This document shows, one piece after another, positions 1 to 9,732 of a DNA stretch of 64,000 bases; within the stretch, counting starts at the first letter, position 1, and each line of letters opens with the position of its first letter. The stretch lies in the NCBI GenBank assembly GCA_948976265.1, contig CARFUA010000006.1:40518-104517 (forward strand), in the 5' to 3' direction. The notes below the pieces were generated by a model that saw nothing but the letters and a program-made list of their open reading frames with translations, was not told where the DNA came from and ran no database searches. A program made the translations under genes and the position numbers. The stretch is from an uncultured Clostridia bacterium. Its GTDB lineage: Bacteria > Bacillota > Clostridia > TANB77 > CAG-508.

Positions 1-70
1 CTATACTTACTAAAAATAGTACTAACAAAAGTAGAACAAAAAATTTTTTTGATTTTAAATTTTTTTTCAT
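1..70 (-). CDS. Partial protein with signal peptide (runs off left edge)
   Basis: An ATG at 70-68 on the minus strand follows a purine-rich GGAGAGAGGG ribosome binding site. The 23 visible residues have a lysine-rich start and then a run of Phe, Val and Leu, typical of a signal peptide or membrane anchor. The rest lies outside the window, so function cannot be assigned; the product is probably exported or membrane-anchored. Confidence 0.5.
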   Translation of the reverse strand, partial: MKKNLKSKKFFVLLLLVLFLVSI

Positions 71-479
71 TTTTCCCTCTCTCCTTATTATATGTAATAA
101 ACATACTTTTTCATATGTTTCTTAATTTAATTTTAGCATATTATTTTTATACACGCAATACATAATATGCAATATTTTTTCTTCTTTTACAAAAGTCTGA
201 AGCGTGCTTCTATTCTAGCTTTTCGTGCAATTTCCATAAATTCAAAAAAATAAAAACCTCTTATTTCAAGGCTTTTAAGCATTATTAAATTTTTTAGAAA
301 TTAATTAAATTTATAAAAAATTTGATTGAAGCTTCCAATCGGTTTGTAAAAAAGTTTTTTAATTCTTTCATACCTTTTACATTTAATTGAAAACATTTTT
401 TGACAGAATTCTAATCTAAATAATACAAAAAATGACAAAATTCCAAATTATTTTTGAAATTTCGTCATAATTCGACACT
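71..479. other. Intergenic region, no gene seen
   Basis: This AT-rich stretch lies between the left-edge gene and the tRNA. I see long A and T runs and no credible reading frame. It probably holds the promoter of the left-edge gene and the tRNA downstream region. Confidence 0.4.
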
Positions 480-555
480 TGGAGCTTCCAGCCGGAATTG
501 AACCGGCGACCCCAGCCTTACCATGGCTGTGCTCTACCTACTGAGCTATAGAAGC
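480..555 (-). tRNA. tRNA-Thr (anticodon GGT)
   Basis: On the minus strand the acceptor strands GCTTCTA and TGGAAGC pair over seven positions (one G-U). The D arm begins GCTCAGTAGG. The anticodon stem CAGCC/GGCTG encloses the loop ATGGTAA, giving anticodon GGT. The T arm GCCGG-TTCAATT-CCGGC is followed by an encoded TCCA 3' end. It lies downstream of sigH on the same strand. Confidence 0.93.
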
Positions 556-696
556 ATCAATCTTTTAATTCTTTACAATATTTACTTATCTTTCTTTCCA
601 ATCGCTCGCAGCTTCATTTCATTACGCATACTGACACTGTAATGCTCGTTCCTCGCAAACAGTCTCAGCATCTACCTACTGAGCTATAGAAGCATC
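533..696 (-). repeat. 26-bp direct repeat duplicating the 5' part of the tRNA
   Basis: Bases 533-558 (the tRNA acceptor 5' strand plus D arm) recur exactly at 671-696. The 671-696 copy continues into unrelated sequence with no anticodon or T arm, so it is a tRNA fragment. The sequence between holds an imperfect inverted repeat (CATTAC/GTAATG) and related GCTCG/CGAGC words. This suggests insertion or rearrangement at the tRNA 5' end. Confidence 0.7.
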
Positions 697-709
697 TATG
701 GAAGGAGAT

Positions 710-1351
710 TTAGTCTCCTTCTTCTAAACATTTCATGGCTTTTTTGCGAATTCTTTGAATCGCATTGTCCACTGATTTTACAGGCGCATCCAAGTTAGTT
801 GCTATTGTAACATAACTCTGTCCTTGTATGTATTGATTTAAAACATCTTTTTCAAACTTGCTTAAGTTCTGGTTAATTTTATTTTCCACACTTACATAAT
901 ATTCTCTTTTAATAATTGTTTCCAGTGGGTCTTCTACTGTTTTTGAATCTAAAACATCTAGAACAGACATATCATCATTTTCATCATAAGCTGAAACATT
1001 TAGTGAAAAAGATGAATTTAATGGGATATTTTTCTGCCTGTTTGAAGTTTTTATCGCTGTAATAAGTTGTCTTTCAATACAAAGATTCGCAAACGTTCGA
1101 AAAGAGTTTTGCTTTTCTGTATCAAATGATTGAATCGCTTTATATAACCCCCAAAATCCTTCTTGAATCATATCATCTCTTTCTGCACCAATGATAAAAA
1201 ATCGATTTGCTTTCATTGTAACAACATCTCGATATTTATTTAGCAAATAATCTAATGCTTTTTTATCTCCTTCTTTTATCATCTGAATTAAGGTTTCATC
1301 TGATAAATCAGCATATTCACTTTCAAAATGATATTTCTTTGCATCTAACAT
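710..1351 (-). CDS. sigH: RNA polymerase sigma-H factor
   Basis: A 213-residue sigma-70 family protein of the SigH/Spo0H type, which drives early sporulation and stationary-phase promoters. Region 2 is visible around residues 30-105: the core-binding segment with DDMIQEG and FWGLYKAI, then FRTFANLCIERQ for -10 recognition. Region 4 (about 165-210) ends in a helix-turn-helix with SYVTIATNLDAPVKSVDNAIQRIRKK split across it. Length fits the family (about 210-220). A GGGGAGG site precedes the ATG. It is followed by the tRNA region. Confidence 0.9.
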   Translation of the reverse strand: MLDAKKYHFESEYADLSDETLIQMIKEGDKKALDYLLNKYRDVVTMKANRFFIIGAERDDMIQEGFWGLYKAIQSFDTEKQNSFRTFANLCIERQLITAIKTSNRQKNIPLNSSFSLNVSAYDENDDMSVLDVLDSKTVEDPLETIIKREYYVSVENKINQNLSKFEKDVLNQYIQGQSYVTIATNLDAPVKSVDNAIQRIRKKAMKCLEEGD

Positions 1352-1430
1352 TTCTTATTTTGTACCTCCCCTAAGCTGATTCTATATGCATTATAATCAG
1401 AAAATGTTGCTATGTCAAGAGATTTTTGAA

Positions 1431-4259
1431 TTATTTTTCCAAATATTTTTCCAAAAACCTTCCTGTGTACGATTTTTCATTTTTTACAATCTGCTCTGGC
1501 GTTCCAATGGCAATAACTTGACCGCCATTATCTCCCCCTTCTGGACCTAAATCAATAATATGGTCAGCTGTTTTAATCAAATCCAAATTATGTTCAATTA
1601 CAACAATTGTATTTCCTGTATCCACTAATCTTTGCAAAATATCAATCAACTTATGAACATCGCCAATATGGAGTCCTGTTGTTGGTTCATCTAAAATATA
1701 CAAAGTTTTACCCGTTGCTCTTTTCGATAATTCTGTCGCTAATTTTACACGTTGTGCCTCGCCACCCGAAAGCGTCGTCGAAGGTTGTCCCAGTTTAATA
1801 TAGCCTAACCCAACATCTGCTAAAGTCTGCATTTTATCACGTATACGAGGAATATTGCTAAAGAACTCAAGTGCCTCTTCTACTGTCATATTTAGCACAT
1901 CGGAAATTGATTTGCCTTTATATTTTACCTCTAATGTTTCGCGATTATAACGTTTTCCATTACAAACTTCACAAGGCACATAAATGTCTGGCAAAAAGTT
2001 CATTTCAATTTTAACCACACCATCACCTTGACAAGCTTCACAACGTCCACCAGAAACATTAAAACTAAATCTTCCTTTTTGATAACCACGCATCTTTGCT
2101 TCATTTGTACCAGCATAAATATCACGAATGATGTCAAATACGCCAGTATAAGTTGCTGGATTTGAACGAGGCGTTCGCCCAATCGGAGATTGGTCAATAT
2201 TAATGATTTTGTCAATATTCGAAATCCCTTTTATTTTTTCACACTTTCCAGGTTTTTCATTCGAACGATTAATCTCTCTGGCTAAATATTTATAAAGTAT
2301 TTCATTAATTAACGTCGATTTTCCTGAACCAGAAACACCTGTCACACAATTAAAAACACCTAGCGGAATTTTGACATTTACGTTTTTCAAGTTATGTTCT
2401 GTCGCCCCAACAATTTCAATCGATTTTCCAGCACTTCCTTTTCTTCTCGTTTTTGGAACTGCAATTTTTTTTCTACCACTCAAATATTGACCTGTAATCG
2501 AATCCGTAATCTTTTTAATTTCTTCTGCGGTTCCTTGTGCCACAACTTTTCCACCATGCACGCCAGCCCCTGGTCCAATATCAATAATCTGGTCTGCCGC
2601 GTACATTGTATCTTCATCATGTTCTACTACAATCAAGGTATTTCCTAAATTACGCAATTTCTTTAATGTTTCCAATAATTTATCATTATCCCTCTGGTGA
2701 AGTCCAATGCTTGGTTCATCTAAAATATACAAAACGCCTGAAAGTCCAGAACCAATCTGTGTTGCCAAACGAATACGTTGTGCTTCGCCACCAGACAATG
2801 TCCCACTACTTCTAGAAAGCGTCAAATATTCTAAACCAACATCCATCAAAAATTGTAATCTCATGTTTAATTCACGAAAAATTAACTCTGCAATCATTTT
2901 TTCTTTTTTACTTAAATTCAAATTTACTAAATAATCCTTAATTTTGTGAATTGGCATATCAGACAATTCATTGATATTTTGGTCGCCTACTTTGACTGAT
3001 AATACTTCTTTTTTCAGTCTTGCCCCATGACAACAAGGGCAAGGACTTTCACTCATATACATCTCATAAAAACGACGCATTCCTTCTGATTTTGTTTCAC
3101 GGTAACGTCTATCCAAAGTTGGAATAACGCCCTCAAATGGACTCGTAAACTTCCTAGTACCTGTGGAGGAAGTATATTCAAAATCAATTTCTTCGTCACC
3201 TGTTCCATATAAAATCTTTTCTAGAAACTCACGTGGCAATTTTTTAATCGGCTTTTTAATATCCACTCCATAATGCTTGCTAATGCTTTCAAAATACATT
3301 TTTGCCATCGTGTCACCACGTTTCATGCTACTGCTTCCAAACGCTTTTACTCCATCGTATAATGTTTTCTCTTTGTCTGGAATAATCAAATCTTCATCAA
3401 TTCTCATCAAATAACCAATTCCTGTACATTCTGGACACGCTCCCATTGGATTGTTAAACGAAAACATACGTGGTGTCAATTCCTCAAAACTGATATTGCA
3501 ATCTGGGCAAGCATAATTGCCACTAAACAATTTTTCTCCTTCGCCCACAACGTCAATTTTCACAAGATTTTCGGCATGCGTCATAGCCGTTTCAATCGAT
3601 TCTGCCAGACGATTACGAATTTCTTCTTTAATGACAACTCTATCAACGACAATGTCAATGCTATGTTTTTTATTTCGATCTAACTCAATATCATCTGTCA
3701 ATTCATACATTTCACCATCGATTCGAACACGTACAAAGCCTTCTTTTTGCAGATTAGCAAAAAGTTTTGTATATTCTCCTTTTTTGCCACGTATGACTGG
3801 TGCTAAAATTTGAATTTTAGTTCCTTCCTCATATTGCATCACACAATCTACAATTTGGTCAATGGTTTGCTTTTCTATTTTTTTACCGCAATTTGGGCAA
3901 TAGGGAATACCGATTCTAGCATATAATAAACGAATATAATCGTAAATTTCTGTTACTGTTCCAACTGTCGAACGTGGATTTTTCGAAGTTGTTTTTTGGT
4001 CGATGGAAATGGCTGGTGAAAGTCCATCAATCGATTCTACATTTGGTTTTTCCATCATTCCCAAAAACTGCCTCGCATAGGATGATAAACTTTCGACATA
4101 TCTTCTTTGTCCTTCTGCATAAATGGTATCAAAAGCAAGCGAAGATTTTCCTGAACCAGAAAGTCCTGTAATCACCACCAATTCATTTTTTGGAATTTCA
4201 ATACTGACATTTTTCAGATTATGTTCTTTTGCGCCTTTTATGATAATTTTATCGTTCAT
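1431..4259 (-). CDS. uvrA: Excinuclease ABC subunit A
   Basis: UvrA is the damage-recognition ATPase of nucleotide excision repair; it loads UvrB at DNA lesions. The 942 residues match the family length. Two ABC domains are visible, each with Walker A (GLSGSGKSS near residue 31; GVSGSGKST in the second half) and a signature LSGGEAQR. Zinc cysteines are present (CPNCGKK; CPDC; CEACQGDG; CEVCNGKR). I chose the ATG at 4259 because GGGGGC lies just upstream; an in-frame extension to 4340 lacks this support. No in-frame CGG codon was found. Confidence 0.97.
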   Translation of the reverse strand: MNDKIIIKGAKEHNLKNVSIEIPKNELVVITGLSGSGKSSLAFDTIYAEGQRRYVESLSSYARQFLGMMEKPNVESIDGLSPAISIDQKTTSKNPRSTVGTVTEIYDYIRLLYARIGIPYCPNCGKKIEKQTIDQIVDCVMQYEEGTKIQILAPVIRGKKGEYTKLFANLQKEGFVRVRIDGEMYELTDDIELDRNKKHSIDIVVDRVVIKEEIRNRLAESIETAMTHAENLVKIDVVGEGEKLFSGNYACPDCNISFEELTPRMFSFNNPMGACPECTGIGYLMRIDEDLIIPDKEKTLYDGVKAFGSSSMKRGDTMAKMYFESISKHYGVDIKKPIKKLPREFLEKILYGTGDEEIDFEYTSSTGTRKFTSPFEGVIPTLDRRYRETKSEGMRRFYEMYMSESPCPCCHGARLKKEVLSVKVGDQNINELSDMPIHKIKDYLVNLNLSKKEKMIAELIFRELNMRLQFLMDVGLEYLTLSRSSGTLSGGEAQRIRLATQIGSGLSGVLYILDEPSIGLHQRDNDKLLETLKKLRNLGNTLIVVEHDEDTMYAADQIIDIGPGAGVHGGKVVAQGTAEEIKKITDSITGQYLSGRKKIAVPKTRRKGSAGKSIEIVGATEHNLKNVNVKIPLGVFNCVTGVSGSGKSTLINEILYKYLAREINRSNEKPGKCEKIKGISNIDKIINIDQSPIGRTPRSNPATYTGVFDIIRDIYAGTNEAKMRGYQKGRFSFNVSGGRCEACQGDGVVKIEMNFLPDIYVPCEVCNGKRYNRETLEVKYKGKSISDVLNMTVEEALEFFSNIPRIRDKMQTLADVGLGYIKLGQPSTTLSGGEAQRVKLATELSKRATGKTLYILDEPTTGLHIGDVHKLIDILQRLVDTGNTIVVIEHNLDLIKTADHIIDLGPEGGDNGGQVIAIGTPEQIVKNEKSYTGRFLEKYLEK

Positions 4260-4345
4260 TATTTGCCCCCTCATTTTTTCGAACATTATTATAACATACT
4301 TTAATAAAAAAATAAAGGGTTTATCTATTTTTTCTTCCAAAATAA

Positions 4346-4369
4346 AAGGACACTTTTTTAGTGCCCCTT
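4346..4369 (-). terminator. Rho-independent terminator after the RND pump gene
   Basis: Read on the minus strand, an AAGGGGCACT/AGTGTCCTT stem is followed by a T-rich tail. It lies just past the stop codon at 4374 and before uvrA. Confidence 0.7.
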
Positions 4370-4373
4370 ACGA

Positions 4374-7300
4374 TTATTTCCTTTTCTTTCTATAAAACAA
4401 ATCATACAAAACTGGTACAAAAACTAAAGTTAACAACGTTGCATATAACAATCCTCCAATTGCAACAATTCCCAATGGTTGCGTCATCTCTGCACCATCA
4501 CCAATTCCTAACGCCATCGACAACAAACCAAGAATTGTTGTTAAAGCAGTCATCAAGATTGGTCTTAAACGTAATTTTCCTGTTAGTTTAATCGCTTCAA
4601 CTTTTTCCATACCACTTTCCACTAATTGATTTACACAATCAATAAACACGATTCCATTATTCACCACAATTCCTGCTAACACCAAAAAGCCTATCATTGC
4701 AATAATACTAATTGGTTGCCCTGTTATAAATAAAGCCAATAATCCTCCCGTAAAAGCAAGTGGAATCGTAAACATTACGATAAACGGTAATTTTAAAGAT
4801 TGGAATTGCGCTACCATTATTAAATAAATAAATATAATAGCCACGGTTATCATCAATAACAAATCTTGCATGTATTCCATTGTACTATCCATTTCGCCTT
4901 CTATTTGTACAGTATAGCCATCTGGTGCTTGATAATTCTTAAATACATTTTGCACTTCTCTGCTGACAAATGTCATACTCGCATCTTCTTTGACGGTTGC
5001 TGTTACTGTTACATAACGATTATTGTTTTCTCGTGTTATGCTCTCCAAGCCTGTGCTATCTTCTACCATTGCAATTTCAGACAATGGAATGCTTTTTTCC
5101 TTTTCATCTACTGTTACTTTAAATGCAATCTTCATTAAATTATCGGTATCAATTTTATCTGCTTCTGCTTTTTGGATAACCACTTGATATTCTTTATTAT
5201 CCATTTCAATCTTGGTGCCTTCAATTTCTGATTTTATCTCATTGGCAATGGTTGAATACACTTGGGCAACTGTCAAATTATATTTCATTGCTTTATTTTT
5301 ATCCACAATAATCCTTTTTTCCATCGCAGAATTTTCTTTGATGCCCTCGATTTCGTCAATTCCATCAATTCCAGCCAATTGGCTTTCCACATCAGTTGAA
5401 ATTTCTTTTAATTTGTCAATCTCATTTCCTTTAATTTTAATCGAAATACCAGAAGCCATCATAGAACTCATATCCATTTCTGAAGTGCTAATTTCGATTT
5501 CTGCTTTTAAATCGGCAGTTAACTCTTGAATCTTTTTAGCAATTTCTTGATTGGTCAAACTTCTTTCTTTCTCTAATACGAGATACATACTAACCCCTGA
5601 ACTAGTTGTACTCATCATATTAGAAGTTACACTATTATCTATGGCTCCAACTTTTGCAACATCTTGTATCGTCAAAATACGTTCCATCGCTTGATTCGCA
5701 ACATTTCTCATATCTTCTTTTGAGCTATTTTCTGGCATTGTAATGGAAATAGACATTTCATCACTAGCAACTTCTGGAATAAACTCCATATTCATTCTCG
5801 TCATCAAAAAAATACTTGTGCCAAATAAAACAACAATCAAAAGTATCACAATTGGTTTAAATCTCAAGGCGATTCCTAATAATTTGGCATAGACATCACT
5901 TAATTTTTGAATCAATTTATTCTCTTTTTCTGTTACTTTATTGAACATTTTTGAAGCCATGGCAGGTACAACAGTTAAAGCAATTATCAAACTTGCAATC
6001 AATGAATAGGCAATTGTCAAACCGATATCTTCAAATAATTGTCGAGACATTCCTTGCACAAATATAATTGGTAAAAAGACACAAATTGTTGTCAAAGTAG
6101 AGGCTATAATGGCGCCTGTTACTTGATGCGCACCTTCTTGTGCTGCTTTTTTAGTATCTTTTCCTTCTCTTCGCAATCGATAAATATTCTCAATTACAAC
6201 AATGGAATTATCCACCAACATTCCTACGCCTAATGCTAAACCAGACAAGGACATAATATTAATCGTAACTCCTGTAAAATACATCATTGCAACTGCAAAA
6301 ACCAAACTGATTGGAATCGAAACTGCAATAATAATCGTTGTTTTTAACTCTTTCAAAAAGAAAAACAAAATAATAACTGCTAATATTCCACCCACTACCA
6401 AACTTTGCATTACAGAACCAATAATCATATCAATGTAAACACCTTGATCCATCAAATTGGTAAATGAAATATCTTGATATTTTTCTTCCAATTGCGCTAT
6501 TTTCTTTTGAATCGCCTCCGATACATCTTTGGTTGACGCTGTACTTTGTTTTGAAAACGCCAAAACCATTCCATTATTTCCATTTACTTTTGCATAAATT
6601 TCATCCTGATTATTGCTCACTTCGATGTCTGCTAAATCTTCCAATTTAACTTCTTCTAGCCCTTCCATTTCAAAACTGAATAAAACAAGATTTTTAATTT
6701 CATCCACACTAGCAAATTTATCGCCTACTTTTACCGTAATGTCTTCTTCAATATAACCTGCTGGCATAGAAAAATTCTCTGCTGTCAAAATTTGGGAAAC
6801 CAAATCAGTTGTAATAATTCCTTCCAAGGATGCTTTTTTATACGCTTCTTCTCTTGCCTCTTCAAATTGCTTTCTTCCTTCTTCTAGTTCTTGCTCCGCC
6901 AAATCAAGTTCTGTGGCAGCTTTCGTCGTTTCGCTGATAAGTGTGCTTTGTGCCATTTGCAATTGGGAACTAGTGGTTTCTAATTCGTTTTTTTTCGTAT
7001 CGATTGTATTTTGTGCAGATTGCATTTGCTCTAATCCAACATTGATTTGCGTTAAACCAGAAGTTAATTGTTCTTTTCCTGCTAATAATTCTCCATAGCT
7101 TGCCTCAATCTGTTCTTTACCAGAAAGCAACTTTTGGTAAATCTCATTTGATTGAATTGACTGAATTGATTGCTCCCATAAACGCATTTGATTTTCCAAT
7201 TGATTTAACTCAATTAATTCGCTTCCTGTTATTTCACCTTTGTCACGTTTGGTAATTAACTCTGTAATTCTTGGTTCCAATTGAGATTTTTGCGTTTCTA

Positions 7301-8222
7301 ATTGTTCTATTTGTTGTTGAAAATTTGCTAAATTTTCTTCTATGGTTTGTTTTTGGGTCACGATTTCGTTTTCTGCAGTAGTCATTTGCGATAGATTTTG
7401 TTCTAATTCGTTTTTCTGATTTACTAATTCTGTTTTTTTCGAGTTTAGTTCTACTTCTGCCTTTGTTAGCTCATTTCTGCCACTTTCTATCCCCGATAAT
7501 CCTTCGGCTATTTGCTGAATATTTTCATTTTTAGTTGCTTCTAATTGCGTTTTTCCTGTCGTAATTTCACTTTTCGCTTGGTCTAAATCTTTTTTCGTAT
7601 TAGCAAGTTCTGAACTAACATTTTCAAGCATTTTATCATTTATCGCATCGATTTTTTCTTGCTTTAATTGAATCACAATTTCATCTTGAATGGCGCCATA
7701 GGTTGTAACTGAAGCAACTCCAGCAACACTTTCAAGTTCTGGAATAAGTGTATGATTTACAAAATCAGTAATTTCACCACTTTCTGCTCCTTGCTTATCC
7801 ACAGTACTCATCAAAACTGGCATCATATTGGGATTAATTTGCATTACGGTTGGCGTTGCAACTCCTTCTTCTAAATTGGATTTGAGTACATCCAATGCTT
7901 GACTAATTTCAATCATAACCGAATCCATATTGCTATCGCCTGCAAATTCTAAAAGTACCATTGAATAATTTTCTGCCGATGTAGAAGTAACGTTCTCAAT
8001 ATTGCTAATTCCCAGCATACCTTGTTCAATGACTTTACTCACCGATTCTTCTACTTTTTCTGGATTGGCACCTGGATAGGTGGTAATAATTGCAACATAC
8101 GGCAATTCCATACTCGGCAACAAATCGGTTGTTAGATTGGTGAAAGATATGACACCTAATATAAGAATCATGATTATACCAACTAAAACTGTATATGGTT
8201 TTTTTACACTAAATCCTGACAT
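4374..8222 (-). CDS. RND-family efflux pump with inserted coiled coil
   Basis: A 1282-residue inner-membrane transporter of the AcrB/SwrC type, moving substrates outward by proton antiport. The N terminus enters a first membrane helix, then a porter loop with TYPGANPEKVEE. Membrane helices cluster near residues 600-780 (with GMLVDNSIVVIENIYRL) and 1110-1275 (with GIVVNNGIVFIDCVNQL). Residues about 200-470 are a Gln/Glu/Leu-rich coiled coil inserted in the first extracytoplasmic loop, making the protein longer than the usual 1030 or so. No membrane-fusion protein gene is adjacent. A TetR-like operator precedes the start. Confidence 0.9.
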   Translation of the reverse strand: MSGFSVKKPYTVLVGIIMILILGVISFTNLTTDLLPSMELPYVAIITTYPGANPEKVEESVSKVIEQGMLGISNIENVTSTSAENYSMVLLEFAGDSNMDSVMIEISQALDVLKSNLEEGVATPTVMQINPNMMPVLMSTVDKQGAESGEITDFVNHTLIPELESVAGVASVTTYGAIQDEIVIQLKQEKIDAINDKMLENVSSELANTKKDLDQAKSEITTGKTQLEATKNENIQQIAEGLSGIESGRNELTKAEVELNSKKTELVNQKNELEQNLSQMTTAENEIVTQKQTIEENLANFQQQIEQLETQKSQLEPRITELITKRDKGEITGSELIELNQLENQMRLWEQSIQSIQSNEIYQKLLSGKEQIEASYGELLAGKEQLTSGLTQINVGLEQMQSAQNTIDTKKNELETTSSQLQMAQSTLISETTKAATELDLAEQELEEGRKQFEEAREEAYKKASLEGIITTDLVSQILTAENFSMPAGYIEEDITVKVGDKFASVDEIKNLVLFSFEMEGLEEVKLEDLADIEVSNNQDEIYAKVNGNNGMVLAFSKQSTASTKDVSEAIQKKIAQLEEKYQDISFTNLMDQGVYIDMIIGSVMQSLVVGGILAVIILFFFLKELKTTIIIAVSIPISLVFAVAMMYFTGVTINIMSLSGLALGVGMLVDNSIVVIENIYRLRREGKDTKKAAQEGAHQVTGAIIASTLTTICVFLPIIFVQGMSRQLFEDIGLTIAYSLIASLIIALTVVPAMASKMFNKVTEKENKLIQKLSDVYAKLLGIALRFKPIVILLIVVLFGTSIFLMTRMNMEFIPEVASDEMSISITMPENSSKEDMRNVANQAMERILTIQDVAKVGAIDNSVTSNMMSTTSSGVSMYLVLEKERSLTNQEIAKKIQELTADLKAEIEISTSEMDMSSMMASGISIKIKGNEIDKLKEISTDVESQLAGIDGIDEIEGIKENSAMEKRIIVDKNKAMKYNLTVAQVYSTIANEIKSEIEGTKIEMDNKEYQVVIQKAEADKIDTDNLMKIAFKVTVDEKEKSIPLSEIAMVEDSTGLESITRENNNRYVTVTATVKEDASMTFVSREVQNVFKNYQAPDGYTVQIEGEMDSTMEYMQDLLLMITVAIIFIYLIMVAQFQSLKLPFIVMFTIPLAFTGGLLALFITGQPISIIAMIGFLVLAGIVVNNGIVFIDCVNQLVESGMEKVEAIKLTGKLRLRPILMTALTTILGLLSMALGIGDGAEMTQPLGIVAIGGLLYATLLTLVFVPVLYDLFYRKKRK

Positions 8223-8242
8223 TTCAACATCCCTCCATTTTT

Positions 8243-8261
8243 TATTGACCGTTGGTCAATA
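8243..8261. promoter_or_regulatory. Putative TetR-family operator upstream of the RND pump
   Basis: A perfect inverted repeat, TATTGACC-GTT-GGTCAATA, lies about 20 bases upstream of the pump start. It resembles sites bound by TetR/AcrR-family repressors that control efflux genes. The repressor gene is not in the window. The function is inferred. Confidence 0.6.
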
Positions 8262-8327
8262 TTATATACTATTTCTAGTTAATTTGTCTATACTTTTTGG
8301 AAAATTTTTTCTGTTTTTCATAAAAAA

Positions 8328-8354
8328 ACGAAAATAATTTGTCATTATTTTCGT
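8328..8354 (-). terminator. Terminator between MFS gene and RND pump
   Basis: On the minus strand ACGAAAATAA pairs with TTATTTTCGT around a short loop and is followed by seven T. It would end transcription coming from the MFS gene. Confidence 0.75.
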
Positions 8355-8437
8355 AAATGTTCCTCACCTTTTATTATATCATATTTATGTAGACTTGTCA
8401 AGTTGACAAATCACCATTTTTGTGCTCTCCCTTGATT

Positions 8438-9643
8438 TTAGTATATAATACGACTTGGTATTTTTTTACTCTTGTATGTTTTTACATTTTTAGGTGGTTC
8501 TGACTTAGCAAGATGGGTTCTCATATAAATTAGTCGATATGCCAAGGAAATTTGGAAAATCATAAAAAAGGCGGATAAGCCAAACATATATTTTAAGCCT
8601 TTTTCATACATTAAGCCACAGAAAAACACGCCAATGGCTTCTCCGATATATTTTACAATATATCGAAAATTCGTAAAGGTCAATTGATGTTCATTTTCAA
8701 CACTATTGATATAAGGTCCATCGCAAACATCCTCGTAGGCTGCTCCGATTAGAATAGACCATGTTATAGCAATTATGGTTACAAATAGATTATCTGCAAA
8801 AAATGCCAATGTATACAATGAAAATCGTATGAAAAATTTAATCGTTATCGTAATATAATCATTTTTGGGCGTCAAGTATTTTAAGGCTAATACACCAATT
8901 AAATCACTAACTAATCCAACAATCACTAAATAATTCGTTGCTATCCCTTCTGAGAAATGAAAATAATTGGTTAATGTCAGCATTTTTAAACCTAATCCTG
9001 TTGACATTGCTACAGCACCAATTAACTGATAAATACAATATACTTTTAAAATTTTATGATTGGCTATATATTTTACAATCGATGCTTTTGGATTTAGGTT
9101 GGATTTTACTTTTTTGCAGGTTTTTAGGTTGAACATTACAAACATTGCCATTACTAAAAATACAATGGAAATATATAAACACACATTATAATTGACGAAT
9201 ATTCCTAGTACACTTCTTCCAAATAAAAATCCACCAACTAAAATGCCAACATCACGAAATAAATACTCGGTTAGTTTTCTTTTACTGTAAATGGTATTGT
9301 TTTTCACAAAAATGATGATGAGTGGATAAACACTGGTTGTGATTAAATAGGAAGTGACAATGTCAATGATAATTGTTAAATTGATGGAATATGTCTGCAT
9401 GGTATGATTTAAATTATATAATATCACTAAATTTAAAAATTTTATGAAAATCGTAAAAGACATGAATCCTTTTAATTTATCTAAGGTAATCTTTCTTGAA
9501 ACGCCTAAAATACCAATCACACTAACAAATGTTGCAATGCTTGTGATTTGGCTAATTTGCATAGCAGAAAAGCCATTATCTTCAAGCCATAATTGGCGAA
9601 AGTTTTCCCAAAGTCCAATGGACAAGCTTAAAAAAGCTAACAT
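8438..9643 (-). CDS. Major facilitator superfamily membrane protein (start possibly in a variable A tract)
   Basis: About 400 residues with roughly twelve hydrophobic segments and no soluble domain, consistent with an MFS transporter; the substrate cannot be told. The ATG at 9643 has no ribosome binding site. A better start, the ATG at 9680 with AAAGGAGC upstream, is followed by eight A and runs into a stop after six codons. With seven A it would read MKKIKSENQILK into this frame. The gene may therefore be switched by tract length or carry a sequencing indel. Confidence 0.8.
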   Translation of the reverse strand: MLAFLSLSIGLWENFRQLWLEDNGFSAMQISQITSIATFVSVIGILGVSRKITLDKLKGFMSFTIFIKFLNLVILYNLNHTMQTYSINLTIIIDIVTSYLITTSVYPLIIIFVKNNTIYSKRKLTEYLFRDVGILVGGFLFGRSVLGIFVNYNVCLYISIVFLVMAMFVMFNLKTCKKVKSNLNPKASIVKYIANHKILKVYCIYQLIGAVAMSTGLGLKMLTLTNYFHFSEGIATNYLVIVGLVSDLIGVLALKYLTPKNDYITITIKFFIRFSLYTLAFFADNLFVTIIAITWSILIGAAYEDVCDGPYINSVENEHQLTFTNFRYIVKYIGEAIGVFFCGLMYEKGLKYMFGLSAFFMIFQISLAYRLIYMRTHLAKSEPPKNVKTYKSKKIPSRIIY

Positions 9644-9732
9644 TTTTAAAATTTGATTTTCACTTTTTATTTTTTTTCATCTTTTGCTCCTTTTGATTTT
9701 TATTAATATGATTTCAAAAACGGTTCTGTATT

